Shown: one piece after another, positions 8,700 to 16,436 of the stretch | Numbering within the stretch: position 1 is the stretch's first letter | Layout of the letters: every line of letters starts with the position of its first letter | Virus record (IMG/VR): IMGVR_UViG_3300043395_001804 | Span: 1-56,043 of that record | Direction: 5' to 3' (one strand) | DNA: 56,043 nt | Source of the DNA: a virus | Translations under genes and position numbers: made by a program | Notes under the pieces: model-generated | Database searches by the model: none | What the model was told of the DNA's origin: nothing | Seen by the model: only the letters and a program-made list of their open reading frames with translations

Positions 8700-9345
8700 A
8701 GACTTCGTTGTATATTTTGTAACGGCCATAGATACCACCTGGGACTGATTTGTTTAGTTCTTCCCATTGAGACTTTGCAGGAATGCCCCAAAGATTACGC
8801 TCACCAGTTTTGTCAGCGTATGCTTTGATATCTGCTATCTCTTTAGGAGTAAAGAACCGTGGATCTGCAATTTTGTATTGCATACATAGTTCTCTAATTT
8901 CGTCTAAGGTCAGAGGTACTACTGCTCTGGTCTTTTCTCTACATGGATACTTTTGAGAGCAGTACTTGAGTGATAACAAGTATGGTTTGATCTGGGTATC
9001 GTAAAGTCTTCCATTGCGGAACTTATTACGGTACATGCCAATGGATAGTTTGCCAGAGGTTAGACCTCCACCAATCTTTAAGCCTGTCTTTGGATTGATA
9101 CCTTTGTCCTCATACTCTCTAGCCCAGTTAGCTAAGATTATTGAGTCGGTAAGAATCTTGTCGTATCTGCCAAGTATGGCGTTCTTCTCGTTTAGTTCGA
9201 ATAGAGCGTCGAACCATACTCCTTGTGTTAAGTTGGTGATGCGTCCACCTGTACCGTACTTTGGTCTTGGTAGCTTACGGTTCAGGATGGGCATTTCAGG
9301 ATCAAGAGACTGAGACAACATATAGTTAGCTTCGTCTTTGTACAT
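8665..9345 (-). CDS. hypothetical protein, 226 aa
   Basis: Not recognised. The protein is soluble and basic, with YGTGGRITNLTQGVWFDALFELNEKNAILGRYDKILTDSIILANWAREYE near the N-terminus and a helical middle part. There are no metal-binding Cys clusters or P-loop. Position between MazG-like and uracil-DNA-glycosylase-like genes suggests a nucleotide or DNA metabolism role, but that is context only. Confidence 0.6.
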   Translation of the reverse strand: MYKDEANYMLSQSLDPEMPILNRKLPRPKYGTGGRITNLTQGVWFDALFELNEKNAILGRYDKILTDSIILANWAREYEDKGINPKTGLKIGGGLTSGKLSIGMYRNKFRNGRLYDTQIKPYLLSLKYCSQKYPCREKTRAVVPLTLDEIRELCMQYKIADPRFFTPKEIADIKAYADKTGERNLWGIPAKSQWEELNKSVPGGIYGRYKIYNEVYDPSSYSPLTW

Positions 9346-9347
9346 CG

Positions 9348-9737
9348 CTATTCACCTGCTTTGTCTTTGCGTTCCAGTGCGTCTTTGTCACTGTATTGAG
9401 TTGGGTATCGCTTCTCAAGTTTGCTGATGTTCTTGATAAGGATGAACTCTCTGGTCAAGTCAATTTCTTGACGAAGCATTTCCATGTAGAACTCAAGATC
9501 GCCAAGTTCTTCAACGATGTTATCGATATCAAGTTCTTTGTTGTAGATTGTTGTTTTCTTGATTGAATCAAGAAGTTCACCAGCTTCACCACAAATACCC
9601 ATAACTGCATGGATAAGCCCTGCTTTGGAAGCGTTGAACAGTGTAACGATTTCAGATGGTGATTTGGTTCGTGACTTTACGAACTTGGAGTACTTGTCAT
9701 CTAAGTTTGAACTGAATTGTTGTGACTCGTTTTTCAT
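9348..9737 (-). CDS. MazG-like nucleoside triphosphate pyrophosphohydrolase
   Basis: 129 aa. HAVMGICGEAGELLDSIKK (~residue 39) and VEELGDLEFYMEMLRQEI (~75) are the two Glu/Asp-rich metal-binding motifs of the all-alpha MazG/dUTPase-2 superfamily. Such phage proteins hydrolyse NTPs or dNTPs, or lower alarmone levels to keep the host metabolically active. The length fits a single-domain phage MazG. It sits 2 nt downstream of a start in the replication operon. Confidence 0.82.
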   Translation of the reverse strand: MKNESQQFSSNLDDKYSKFVKSRTKSPSEIVTLFNASKAGLIHAVMGICGEAGELLDSIKKTTIYNKELDIDNIVEELGDLEFYMEMLRQEIDLTREFILIKNISKLEKRYPTQYSDKDALERKDKAGE

Positions 9738-9773
9738 TTGTTTATCGATGTTAGAGTTGTAGTCAACTAATAC

Positions 9774-10052
9774 TTAGCAGTCCCATTTACGTAGGGATTT
9801 ATTGATTCTGCTATTCGGATCTCTTGCAGTCTTGGGAGAAGTAAGCTTTGACTTCATACCTTTCATCCGACTACAGAACTTTTTTCGGCGGCCTGCGTCT
9901 GCTTTGGACTTCTTGGCTTGTTCCTTGCTTACGGGAGGTTTCAGGTTGGAACCTGGGTTCTCTCGTTCGTAGGACTTTCTGCCTTTTTCGTTCAGTCCTC
10001 CAGCGGCATTCTTGCCTTCTTTGCGTTGCCATGCGGCTGATTTTTTTGGCAT
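9774..10052 (-). CDS. DUF6321-like small basic protein
   Basis: 92 aa, strongly basic. The order AAWQRKEGKN, GGLNEKGRKSYERENPGSNLKPPV, RRKKFCSRMKGMK and terminal LRKWDC matches a family of small phage and bacterial proteins (DUF6321, from memory). Function unknown; the conserved Cys and Arg/Lys clusters suggest nucleic acid or virion association. Confidence 0.7.
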   Translation of the reverse strand: MPKKSAAWQRKEGKNAAGGLNEKGRKSYERENPGSNLKPPVSKEQAKKSKADAGRRKKFCSRMKGMKSKLTSPKTARDPNSRINKSLRKWDC

Positions 10053-10109
10053 GATGACTTAACTTTCTTGGGTTGTTGTTTGGTCTTCGAATGTTTGCAT
10101 CCACAAGAC

Positions 10110-10241
10110 TTACTTGCTTTTGCTTTTCGCTTTTCCATTTGATTTGCTCTTTGGTTTGGGTGATGCTTTCTTGCAACTATCGGGACTGTAGGGCTTCTTA
10201 CCCTTTACAGGCTCGTAGCCTTTCCAACATCGGTTCTTCAT
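10110..10241 (-). CDS. small Cys/Lys protein, 43 aa
   Basis: Starts at ATG 10241 and reads MKNRCWKGYEPVKGKKPY then SPDSCKKASPKPKSKSNG and a Lys/Ser tail. Many phages encode such short 'CWKGYEP-GKKPYSxGSC' proteins next to the DUF6321 and DUF6496 types, which are both neighbours here. Function unknown. It overlaps the upstream gene's stop by 4 nt. Confidence 0.6.
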   Translation of the reverse strand: MKNRCWKGYEPVKGKKPYSPDSCKKASPKPKSKSNGKAKSKSK

Positions 10242-10717
10242 CGAGACTTGCCTTTCTTTGCTTTGGCTTTGGCGTTGCCTTTGCTCATTCCTGCTTGGTT
10301 CATGGCAATTGCAACTGCTTGGTTCTGTGGTTTTCCTTTCTTCATTTCCTTACGGATGTTCTTGGAGATTTCCGCACGTGATTTTCCTGGTTCTAGTGGC
10401 ATCGTTCGATCCCTTTTGAATGGAGGTAAGTAGATTGTAACTGGCGTAGCTTTAATGTCAAGTAGCGATTTTCTAATCGCACTTCTGACAAATAGAAGTA
10501 GAAGACGGTCGTGTATCAAGTGTCCGTACTCTATGTATTCGGACGTACATTTGATAGCATGTACTACCGAGTCTATGTAGCGAATAGTTAGCTCTGGGCC
10601 TAACTGGTTTATCGTATGTACTACGCTACAGCAAGGACTATTCTGACTTTTGATTTCAATGAACCGACCGAGCGATTCTGCTAATTTAGTCCCTAAGTCT
10701 CTGTTATGATTTAACAT
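10238..10717 (-). CDS. hypothetical domain fused to DUF6496-like C-terminus
   Basis: 159 aa frame. The last 54 residues (from MPLEPGKSRAEISKNIRKEM, then GKPQNQAVAIAMNQAG) match the small DUF6496-type protein family (G-K-S...NIR-EM--GKP--QAVAIAL). That part has its own ATG at 10402 with AAGGGA about 8 nt upstream, so it may also be made alone. The first ~104 residues (LAESLGRFIEIKSQNSPCCS ... ATPVTIYLPPFKRD) are not recognised but look like coding sequence. Either a true fusion or two genes that lost the intervening stop. Confidence 0.6.
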   Translation of the reverse strand: MLNHNRDLGTKLAESLGRFIEIKSQNSPCCSVVHTINQLGPELTIRYIDSVVHAIKCTSEYIEYGHLIHDRLLLLFVRSAIRKSLLDIKATPVTIYLPPFKRDRTMPLEPGKSRAEISKNIRKEMKKGKPQNQAVAIAMNQAGMSKGNAKAKAKKGKSR

Positions 10718-11843
10718 TATTCTTTTCCATCTTTTGCTTAGTTGACAATGTTGCGTTGTCTATTCCTACGTTGTATCGGTATTTTAGTATTGCTTCTTTT
10801 TGTGCTTCATCATGGTATGGATGGTTAAGTCTCCATAGCTCCCAGTCTTCTCCAGCATTGTAGTGCTCGTAAATCATATCCCATCCAATTTGTAGAGCTT
10901 CGTTCTTCCAATTGATTTCATGCGTCTTATGAAAGAATAGAGGTTCTCCGAACCATTTCAATTCTACGTTCATTCGCCCTAAATGCCAAGGTATCCAATA
11001 GTCAAACATTGGTTGACCAATAGCGAAGTCTAAGTTCGGAAACTTTCCACAAAGTTCTTCTGGAAGAAGAAAAGCATCAATACCCCATCTTTCTATATCT
11101 CCATCCATTGGAGTGTCAATGAAGTTTCTTCGAATGCCAAGTGCAGGTGCTTGAGACATAAAAGAGTCTATTGGATGGTATATCTTTATGTCTGAGTTAA
11201 TTATTAGTTTGAAAGGTGTAGATACTTTAGCTGTGAGTAGGCTATGTATCTTTGGTGTTTGCTTATGGTAACGTAATGACGGTTCGCCTAGTTGAAATTC
11301 TACGTCTTTGAATATAGGCTTTAGTTGTTCAATTTCAGTATCTAGGTTTACTGATACTACATTAAAGCCACTACGTTGCCATGAGTTTAGACAATCTAGT
11401 TGAATATCTATGTTCGAATTATAGAACGATGTTACTATAGTAGCATCTCGTGACTTAGATACGATGTTGTCTTTTAAGTCTGGTCGCCAATAGAATAGTG
11501 CTTCATCTAAAGACCATGTAGGCTTTTGCAGCTTTAGGTTCACGAAGTTATGCAGTTCCCAACTCCAAGTGAAGTCTTCTAGTTCACCTAAGAATTTAGG
11601 TTGAACACTTTGTTTGAAGAACTGATAACCACTTGGGCAATTACACGATTTAGGAATGGTTGTTTCCCATTCGGCTAGCCATTCAGGAGTAAGTCTACGT
11701 TTAGTATGTAGTTTCTTCCAAGCAAGTCTACCAGATACTACAGTGGTATCGATGGTATTTTCATGCTGGACTATTGGGGTTGTTGTTAGCGATTTTTCGT
11801 TATGTTCTGAAGTTATCCAGAACAAAGGATGTTCAATGTCCAT
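10704..11843 (-). CDS. glycosyltransferase-like protein (GT-A fold)
   Basis: 379 aa. The segment ATIVTSFYNSNIDIQLDCLNSW looks like the first strand and helix of a GT-A fold, and LIINSDIKIYHPI contains a DxD-like 'SD' acidic site. LRYHKQTPKIHSLL and DAFLLPEEL follow in the order seen in family 2-like or alpha-glycosyltransferases of phages. It may glycosylate a virion protein or modified DNA base. It overlaps the Cys-rich structural gene by 31 nt, which favours a virion protein as partner. The first ~120 residues are unassigned. Confidence 0.55.
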   Translation of the reverse strand: MDIEHPLFWITSEHNEKSLTTTPIVQHENTIDTTVVSGRLAWKKLHTKRRLTPEWLAEWETTIPKSCNCPSGYQFFKQSVQPKFLGELEDFTWSWELHNFVNLKLQKPTWSLDEALFYWRPDLKDNIVSKSRDATIVTSFYNSNIDIQLDCLNSWQRSGFNVVSVNLDTEIEQLKPIFKDVEFQLGEPSLRYHKQTPKIHSLLTAKVSTPFKLIINSDIKIYHPIDSFMSQAPALGIRRNFIDTPMDGDIERWGIDAFLLPEELCGKFPNLDFAIGQPMFDYWIPWHLGRMNVELKWFGEPLFFHKTHEINWKNEALQIGWDMIYEHYNAGEDWELWRLNHPYHDEAQKEAILKYRYNVGIDNATLSTKQKMEKNNVKS

Positions 11844-13048
11844 GTATCGTTTAACTCACCAAAGAGTAAAGTATGATTTTCTAAAGGCCGTACTAAATTC
11901 TTTCCCCTGTTTCTTTCGGTTATTTCAGAATAAAGACATTGGCCTATATCTACGTCATCTTCTGTAGTACAGTTTCCTATACTTGATCCGGTCAAATTTC
12001 CGAATCCAGGAAAGTCTGCTGGCGGGGATATCCAAGTACCATACGCTGGAGTTTCTTCAAACGTACCTCTACAGTTGCTCCATGCACTACAATTATAGTC
12101 TTGTAGTTCTACATAATCGTAGTATGCCAAGTCTGGATAGTCTCTATTTTTTCCACAGCATAAATCTTGGGTTCCTGGGAATAGACCTGAATTAAGTTCA
12201 GGGCCAAGCGTTACTGTAAATGGAACATTGTTACAGGATACGCTTTCAATGTTTGGAATGAACTTTGATCTCTGAATGCAGCGTACTCCATTTGGTATAT
12301 TAGGATCTTCATCTGGGTTTCCTTCTGTCCATACTGGATCTGGACACGATGGTACTGACGGGTAGGGTTCGGTTGAGTAATCCGATCCTGGCGTAAATGA
12401 GCCTCCCCCTGGTTGGCACACAGAACAAGCTCTTTCAACGTCTTGAGGTTCGCCACCTACAGGGTAAGTGATACAAGGTACTGAAAAGTAATTTATTTTT
12501 CCGTACCTATACTGGCATCTATTTTCTCTGTACTCAAAAAATCTTTGGTAAGTAAGACGAACATTTACGTCTATGCCGCATATAGTTTCTCCATAAACTA
12601 TTCTCTTACCTTGGCGTATATCTACTTCGAGATTCAAGTAACGAATAGCTGCTTTATAGCATCTTGATGCTACATATACACCGTTTCCCTCTATTCTGGA
12701 TAGAAGATAAGGAACAGGGTCGCTTCCTGGTACTTGGCAACAATAGTATTTGTCTGCTTTGATTTTGTCCCATAATCGTTCTTTCTCTTCCCAGGTACGT
12801 GTAAACGTATGGCCTACAGAGTTTGATAGATCAATTGGAGCACAACCAGATAGCCCACAGAATTCCAGATTATTAACTGTGCCGGGATTTCTGGAGTAAG
12901 AGATAGGAAATACTAAAGATTCTGCTGGATGGTTTCCAGTTATCGAAAGAGTTGTTGCACAAGGGGTCTTACCAAAACAGATGCAACCACAACCAACGGT
13001 TAGATCGTTACAACAGTCTTTACAACAAGTACAAGGATACCAACCCAT
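11813..13048 (-). CDS. Cys-rich structural protein
   Basis: 411 aa with an unusual Cys density from the very start (CTCCKDCCNDLTVGCGCICFG) and many Cys pairs later (CSVCQPGGG, CCGKNR). There is no signal peptide; the Cys are likely disulphides or metal sites in a virion protein. It lies between the baseplate-like gene and the glycosyltransferase-like gene, in the tail-end module. Not assigned to a family; a distal tail or fibre part is inferred from place only. Confidence 0.5.
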   Translation of the reverse strand: MGWYPCTCCKDCCNDLTVGCGCICFGKTPCATTLSITGNHPAESLVFPISYSRNPGTVNNLEFCGLSGCAPIDLSNSVGHTFTRTWEEKERLWDKIKADKYYCCQVPGSDPVPYLLSRIEGNGVYVASRCYKAAIRYLNLEVDIRQGKRIVYGETICGIDVNVRLTYQRFFEYRENRCQYRYGKINYFSVPCITYPVGGEPQDVERACSVCQPGGGSFTPGSDYSTEPYPSVPSCPDPVWTEGNPDEDPNIPNGVRCIQRSKFIPNIESVSCNNVPFTVTLGPELNSGLFPGTQDLCCGKNRDYPDLAYYDYVELQDYNCSAWSNCRGTFEETPAYGTWISPPADFPGFGNLTGSSIGNCTTEDDVDIGQCLYSEITERNRGKNLVRPLENHTLLFGELNDTWTLNILCSG

Positions 13049-13053
13049 AGTTA

Positions 13054-14583
13054 TTACTCGCAGTAAGGATTACCGTTACAGGTTTGACCAGAAGTCCAAG
13101 TACCACCGATCTTTTGACACGCTAACTGAGTTGTTTCTATGCAGTAACTTCTGGTAGGGCCGTTTTCGATTTTAAGTGATACACAGCATTTGCCTTGGGT
13201 TACTATAACTGCACCGCTTGGTGGGCATTCAGATTGAAGAATATGAAATCTACAATTTGATGCTTCTCTACTAACTAGGACTACCATTCCTGTTTTAGCT
13301 TCAGTGAATATCCCTGTTCTATCGAATACCGATGTAGATATTTCGACTAGCTTTCCATCCATGTTTAAGATTACCGCATTTGCCCCGTACTCTCCAGGTA
13401 TGTTAGTAGAAGCCATATTCGTTAGCAATACTGCTTTGTAGACTTTATCTGTTCCAGCTAAAGCATGTAACCATGATTGAGAGCTAGGCATTTCCCAAGG
13501 GATCGAACGTAGTCTAGTTCGAAGGCCGTACAGATTACTCTGGAAGTAGTAAGTAATCGATTGAATATCGTTAGTGATGCTGTCTGGTATTAAACCTTGA
13601 TATGTAACGTCGATTACTCTGAGTAGCCGAGTCTTGGCGTTAGGTTCAATATCAGTTGCGAATGAATTGACTTCTTCATCGCCGGAACCTGAATCTAGGT
13701 CTTCCGCTATATGATTGATAAGTGCGTATGGAACTACTACTTTGATATTTTGAATATCAGTGTTTGCGTTGATCGTCGATTTGTAAATGTTGTCCGAGAG
13801 TGTTATTGCTTTTGGTTCAGATTCGTAATACTTAGTTTTGCATGAACCAAATGGTACGCTATCATCCATTGCTTCGCAGTCTCTATCGTCTTTAATAACT
13901 ACTTTATAGCTTAAAGCTTTAGCTAGACTGAATGACTTATTGTAGAGTAATTGAGAGTTACTTGGAAAAGTGAATTTCGCGTCGGTCAGCTTTGGCAACG
14001 ATTCTCCTGGAGGGAGAAATACAGTAAAGAAGTTAGACGCTGCGATGTACGCTAAGTACTCGATTAGTGGTACGTCTGAAATTACGTGCTGATTAAAGAT
14101 TTGAGGAATACGGAGTTTTGGGTTCTCGTCTTTGAACTCGCTTACTAAGTCTGAGTAAGTTTGGTACTGCTTATAGACTCGGTTGTGCTTGTGGTACTTA
14201 CTTGCTGTATGCTCTAGTTCAATTATAAGAATGCGAGAGCCATCCTGACCTGATACGCCAGTTGGGTAGATCGGAGACATAATTACAGCGGTACTAATTA
14301 TGTCTAAGTTAGCAAACTCTTTAATATTGTTGCTGTCTTCGATTATGAGTTTAGCTTTTCGGTTATCGGTGTTTGGTGTTCCGATAATCTCGATCCATTC
14401 TTTTTCCGATACTAGAAACTTGCCGTAGCTTCGATTAGGAAATGCTTGCCAAGTGAAGAAGTTTACGTCTTCAAGAGCGATACCGATACGTGCAAGATGC
14501 TCGGCTAGGTACGTGTGGTCTTTGACTTGAATGTACTTAGTTGCTTGAGCAGGTCTAGTATCGGTTATCGCTATCTTGAACAC
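13054..14583 (-). CDS. tail or baseplate-like structural protein
   Basis: 509 aa, GTG start at 14583 with AGAGG a few nt upstream, directly after a TGCAATG element. The protein is rich in beta-strand-like segments, and the C-terminus has a small Cys cluster (CPPSGAVIVTQGKCC ... CQKIGGTW ... CNGNPYCE) that resembles a secreted or adhesive knot. No enzyme motif is seen. Location after the portal and before the Cys-rich protein suggests a structural role. Confidence 0.5.
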   Translation of the reverse strand: MFKIAITDTRPAQATKYIQVKDHTYLAEHLARIGIALEDVNFFTWQAFPNRSYGKFLVSEKEWIEIIGTPNTDNRKAKLIIEDSNNIKEFANLDIISTAVIMSPIYPTGVSGQDGSRILIIELEHTASKYHKHNRVYKQYQTYSDLVSEFKDENPKLRIPQIFNQHVISDVPLIEYLAYIAASNFFTVFLPPGESLPKLTDAKFTFPSNSQLLYNKSFSLAKALSYKVVIKDDRDCEAMDDSVPFGSCKTKYYESEPKAITLSDNIYKSTINANTDIQNIKVVVPYALINHIAEDLDSGSGDEEVNSFATDIEPNAKTRLLRVIDVTYQGLIPDSITNDIQSITYYFQSNLYGLRTRLRSIPWEMPSSQSWLHALAGTDKVYKAVLLTNMASTNIPGEYGANAVILNMDGKLVEISTSVFDRTGIFTEAKTGMVVLVSREASNCRFHILQSECPPSGAVIVTQGKCCVSLKIENGPTRSYCIETTQLACQKIGGTWTSGQTCNGNPYCE

Positions 14584-14593
14584 GGTATACCTC

Positions 14594-14614
14594 TGTGCAA
14601 TGTGGAATTTATTA
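14594..14614. repeat. intergenic TGCAATG element, copy 2
   Basis: TGCAATGTGGAATTTATTA; its final TTA doubles as the stop codon of the portal gene on the minus strand, and AGAGGTAT of the next gene follows immediately. Confidence 0.8.
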
Positions 14615-15886
14615 GACGGTTAAGCCGGTGTCTTCTTCAGTCTGACTTACTAGGTCTGTAGTTCCGCCTTTAGGTATTTGATTGATGTTCTGTTCGATCT
14701 CTGCATCCTCAAGAGATACACGTTCAACAGAGTATTTGGTTGTCTGGAAATTTACCAGTACTAGGTATTTGAGTACTTGAATATCAAAGTCGTAAATGAC
14801 TTCATCGGAAAGATGGGCTAGAGTACTGTAGTAGAGCATCATAGGAACTTTACGTCCTGTTGCTGAACCCATAGTGTTATCGCCTTGGGATTCTGCTACT
14901 TCAGGAGGAATGCCTAGAGCTTCTAGGATTTCGTATCGAAGCTCTCTTGGGTACTCCATAAGACCATTTGGAGTGATGTTCGCTGCTGGTGGAGTGTAGG
15001 CCCACTTCTGTTGACCTGATGAAGCGTTAATGTCATCTGGGAAGACTCTGTAGCCACCAGTACGGAGATTAGACATCATACGTACTGCTAGATCGAGATT
15101 ATCGATTTCAGTAGTGCCTACTTTGGTTTTGCCGATTGGGTAACGCATTTCGCCACCATCAAAGGCATTCTTGATAAACCATGTACGTCGAATGTCTCTA
15201 GCTCCATAGCATACGTAGGATTCGTGCCAAGGAATGCTACACCATTCAAGACGAGATTGGCCGTAGGTACTGTTGTGTTTACGGTTATGCAAGTGCCACA
15301 GTACTTTGGGGAACAGAAGGTCTTTCCCGTTTGGATGATCTACGATGCCTTTGATATGAGCACCGACTAGCTTTTGATCTAAGAAGAGTGGACGTACTGA
15401 GTCAGTTGAGTAAAGCTTTAAGTAGTCGTACTGTACTTGCTTTTCTTCATTGACTTTGTAGACAACTTGGTTACATGAGAAGCCCCATTCGATACAGGTT
15501 AGGGCTTCATCGAGTCCACGAGTCCAGAAGCGTTTCAGAGTTTTTAGAATGAACTCTTCAACTTTGGGATCATCAGCGGATACTTTATACATGAAGTTAG
15601 CACCATTGGCTTTTAACAAGTCAATAAGTGCTGGACTCTTACTTTTCTCTGCTGACATAAAGACAGTGTTGTATTGAATTGGGCCTTTGAGCATTTGAAG
15701 GCCGAATCGAATACGTCCATCCCGCATCATTACTGGGATCGTAGTACGGTTGAACATCGGAATGTTATGGCCGTACTGAGGATCGTACAAGGGCAATGGA
15801 GAGTTGTTTGCAATCGTATCAATAGGATTGCTCGCATAGGTGCTGAGCATCTGTTGGACGTTTGATGTTGGCTTTCTATGCGACAT
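14612..15886 (-). CDS. portal protein (DUF935-like)
   Basis: 424 aa. The order RFGLQMLKGPI, a helical 'wing' region with FWTRGLDEALTCIEWGFSC, WHLHNRKHNSTYGQSRLEW, and then YPRELRYEILEALGIPPEVAES with SATGRKVPMMLYY matches Mu gp29-type portals. The portal forms the dodecameric DNA gate of the capsid and docks the terminase. Its place downstream of the tail genes, ~20 kb from the terminase, is unusual. Confidence 0.75.
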   Translation of the reverse strand: MSHRKPTSNVQQMLSTYASNPIDTIANNSPLPLYDPQYGHNIPMFNRTTIPVMMRDGRIRFGLQMLKGPIQYNTVFMSAEKSKSPALIDLLKANGANFMYKVSADDPKVEEFILKTLKRFWTRGLDEALTCIEWGFSCNQVVYKVNEEKQVQYDYLKLYSTDSVRPLFLDQKLVGAHIKGIVDHPNGKDLLFPKVLWHLHNRKHNSTYGQSRLEWCSIPWHESYVCYGARDIRRTWFIKNAFDGGEMRYPIGKTKVGTTEIDNLDLAVRMMSNLRTGGYRVFPDDINASSGQQKWAYTPPAANITPNGLMEYPRELRYEILEALGIPPEVAESQGDNTMGSATGRKVPMMLYYSTLAHLSDEVIYDFDIQVLKYLVLVNFQTTKYSVERVSLEDAEIEQNINQIPKGGTTDLVSQTEEDTGLTV

Positions 15887-15888
15887 AA

Positions 15889-16140
15889 CTATTTGTTCCT
15901 ACTGTTATCGATTGTTTCTTGCATCATCCATCTATCTTGAATCCGTAACGCTGCTTTGTGGTCTTCGAAGGCTGTGTAGTGGATTGCGTAAATGTTAGAA
16001 GCACTGATTACTTCTAACTCTTGTAATCGTTCCCTAGCCTGAAGCATCGGCATCACAAGACTGAGAAGCCTTAGTTGTCTTGCTCCCCATCCTGCGGGGA
16101 GTCCATAGAATCTGACGGACTCAGCGATGGGTAAGACTTT
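15889..16140 (-). CDS. -1 frame extension of the 16071-16403 gene
   Basis: From the A-rich slip site the -1 frame is open for 83 codons, starting KVLPIAESVRFYGLPAGWG and ending in ERLQELEVISASNIYAIHYT and DRWMMQETIDNSRNK. The last part could be read alone from ATG 16053 (54 aa), but it has no clear ribosome-binding site. An -1 event at 16137-16145 would give a 171-residue fusion. The two-frame pattern is that of tail assembly chaperone pairs (gpG/gpGT of lambda). The stop is 2 nt before the portal ATG. Confidence 0.6.
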   Translation of the reverse strand, partial: KVLPIAESVRFYGLPAGWGARQLRLLSLVMPMLQARERLQELEVISASNIYAIHYTAFEDHKAALRIQDRWMMQETIDNSRNK

Positions 16141-16403
16141 TTTTTGATGTCTACCAACATATCGTTGGCTTGAGCATAGAGAGCTAGAGCAACGGATTTG
16201 TGCTTGATGCCGAATCCGTACTTAGACTCTAGCTTGTCTACAACTAAGTCCCAGAAGTCGTCTAAGCCAAGCTTCTCGGATTCGTTGATTGCGTTTTGAC
16301 GAATGAGTACAACGTCAAGACAATCAACCTTGCCAAGAACTTTGTCACCGTCCTTGACTACGATTTCGCATTCTTCATCTGTTGGTAATTGGAATTCTGC
16401 CAT
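16071..16403 (-). CDS. putative tail assembly chaperone, short form
   Basis: 110 aa, acidic, helical (LGLDDFWDLVVDKLESKYGF, VALALYAQANDMLVDIKKK). It follows a large tail protein and carries a slippery A-tract near its end. Short products with a -1 extended partner are typical of tail assembly chaperones that bind the tape-measure protein. The family cannot be named with certainty and the gene is not between tail tube and tape measure as usual, so the role is inferred from the frameshift. Confidence 0.55.
   Translation of the reverse strand: MAEFQLPTDEECEIVVKDGDKVLGKVDCLDVVLIRQNAINESEKLGLDDFWDLVVDKLESKYGFGIKHKSVALALYAQANDMLVDIKKKSYPSLSPSDSMDSPQDGEQDN
16137..16145 (-). promoter_or_regulatory. 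-1 ribosomal frameshift site (A8G)
   Basis: On the minus strand eight A followed by G, read in frame as AAA AAA AAG, is a strong -1 slippery sequence. A 6-bp hairpin CTCCCC/GGGGAG (16083-16101) lies downstream at ~35 nt. Confidence 0.6.
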
Positions 16404-16436
16404 CGCTAAACCTTTTTCTGGAAAGAGGAAAAGAAA

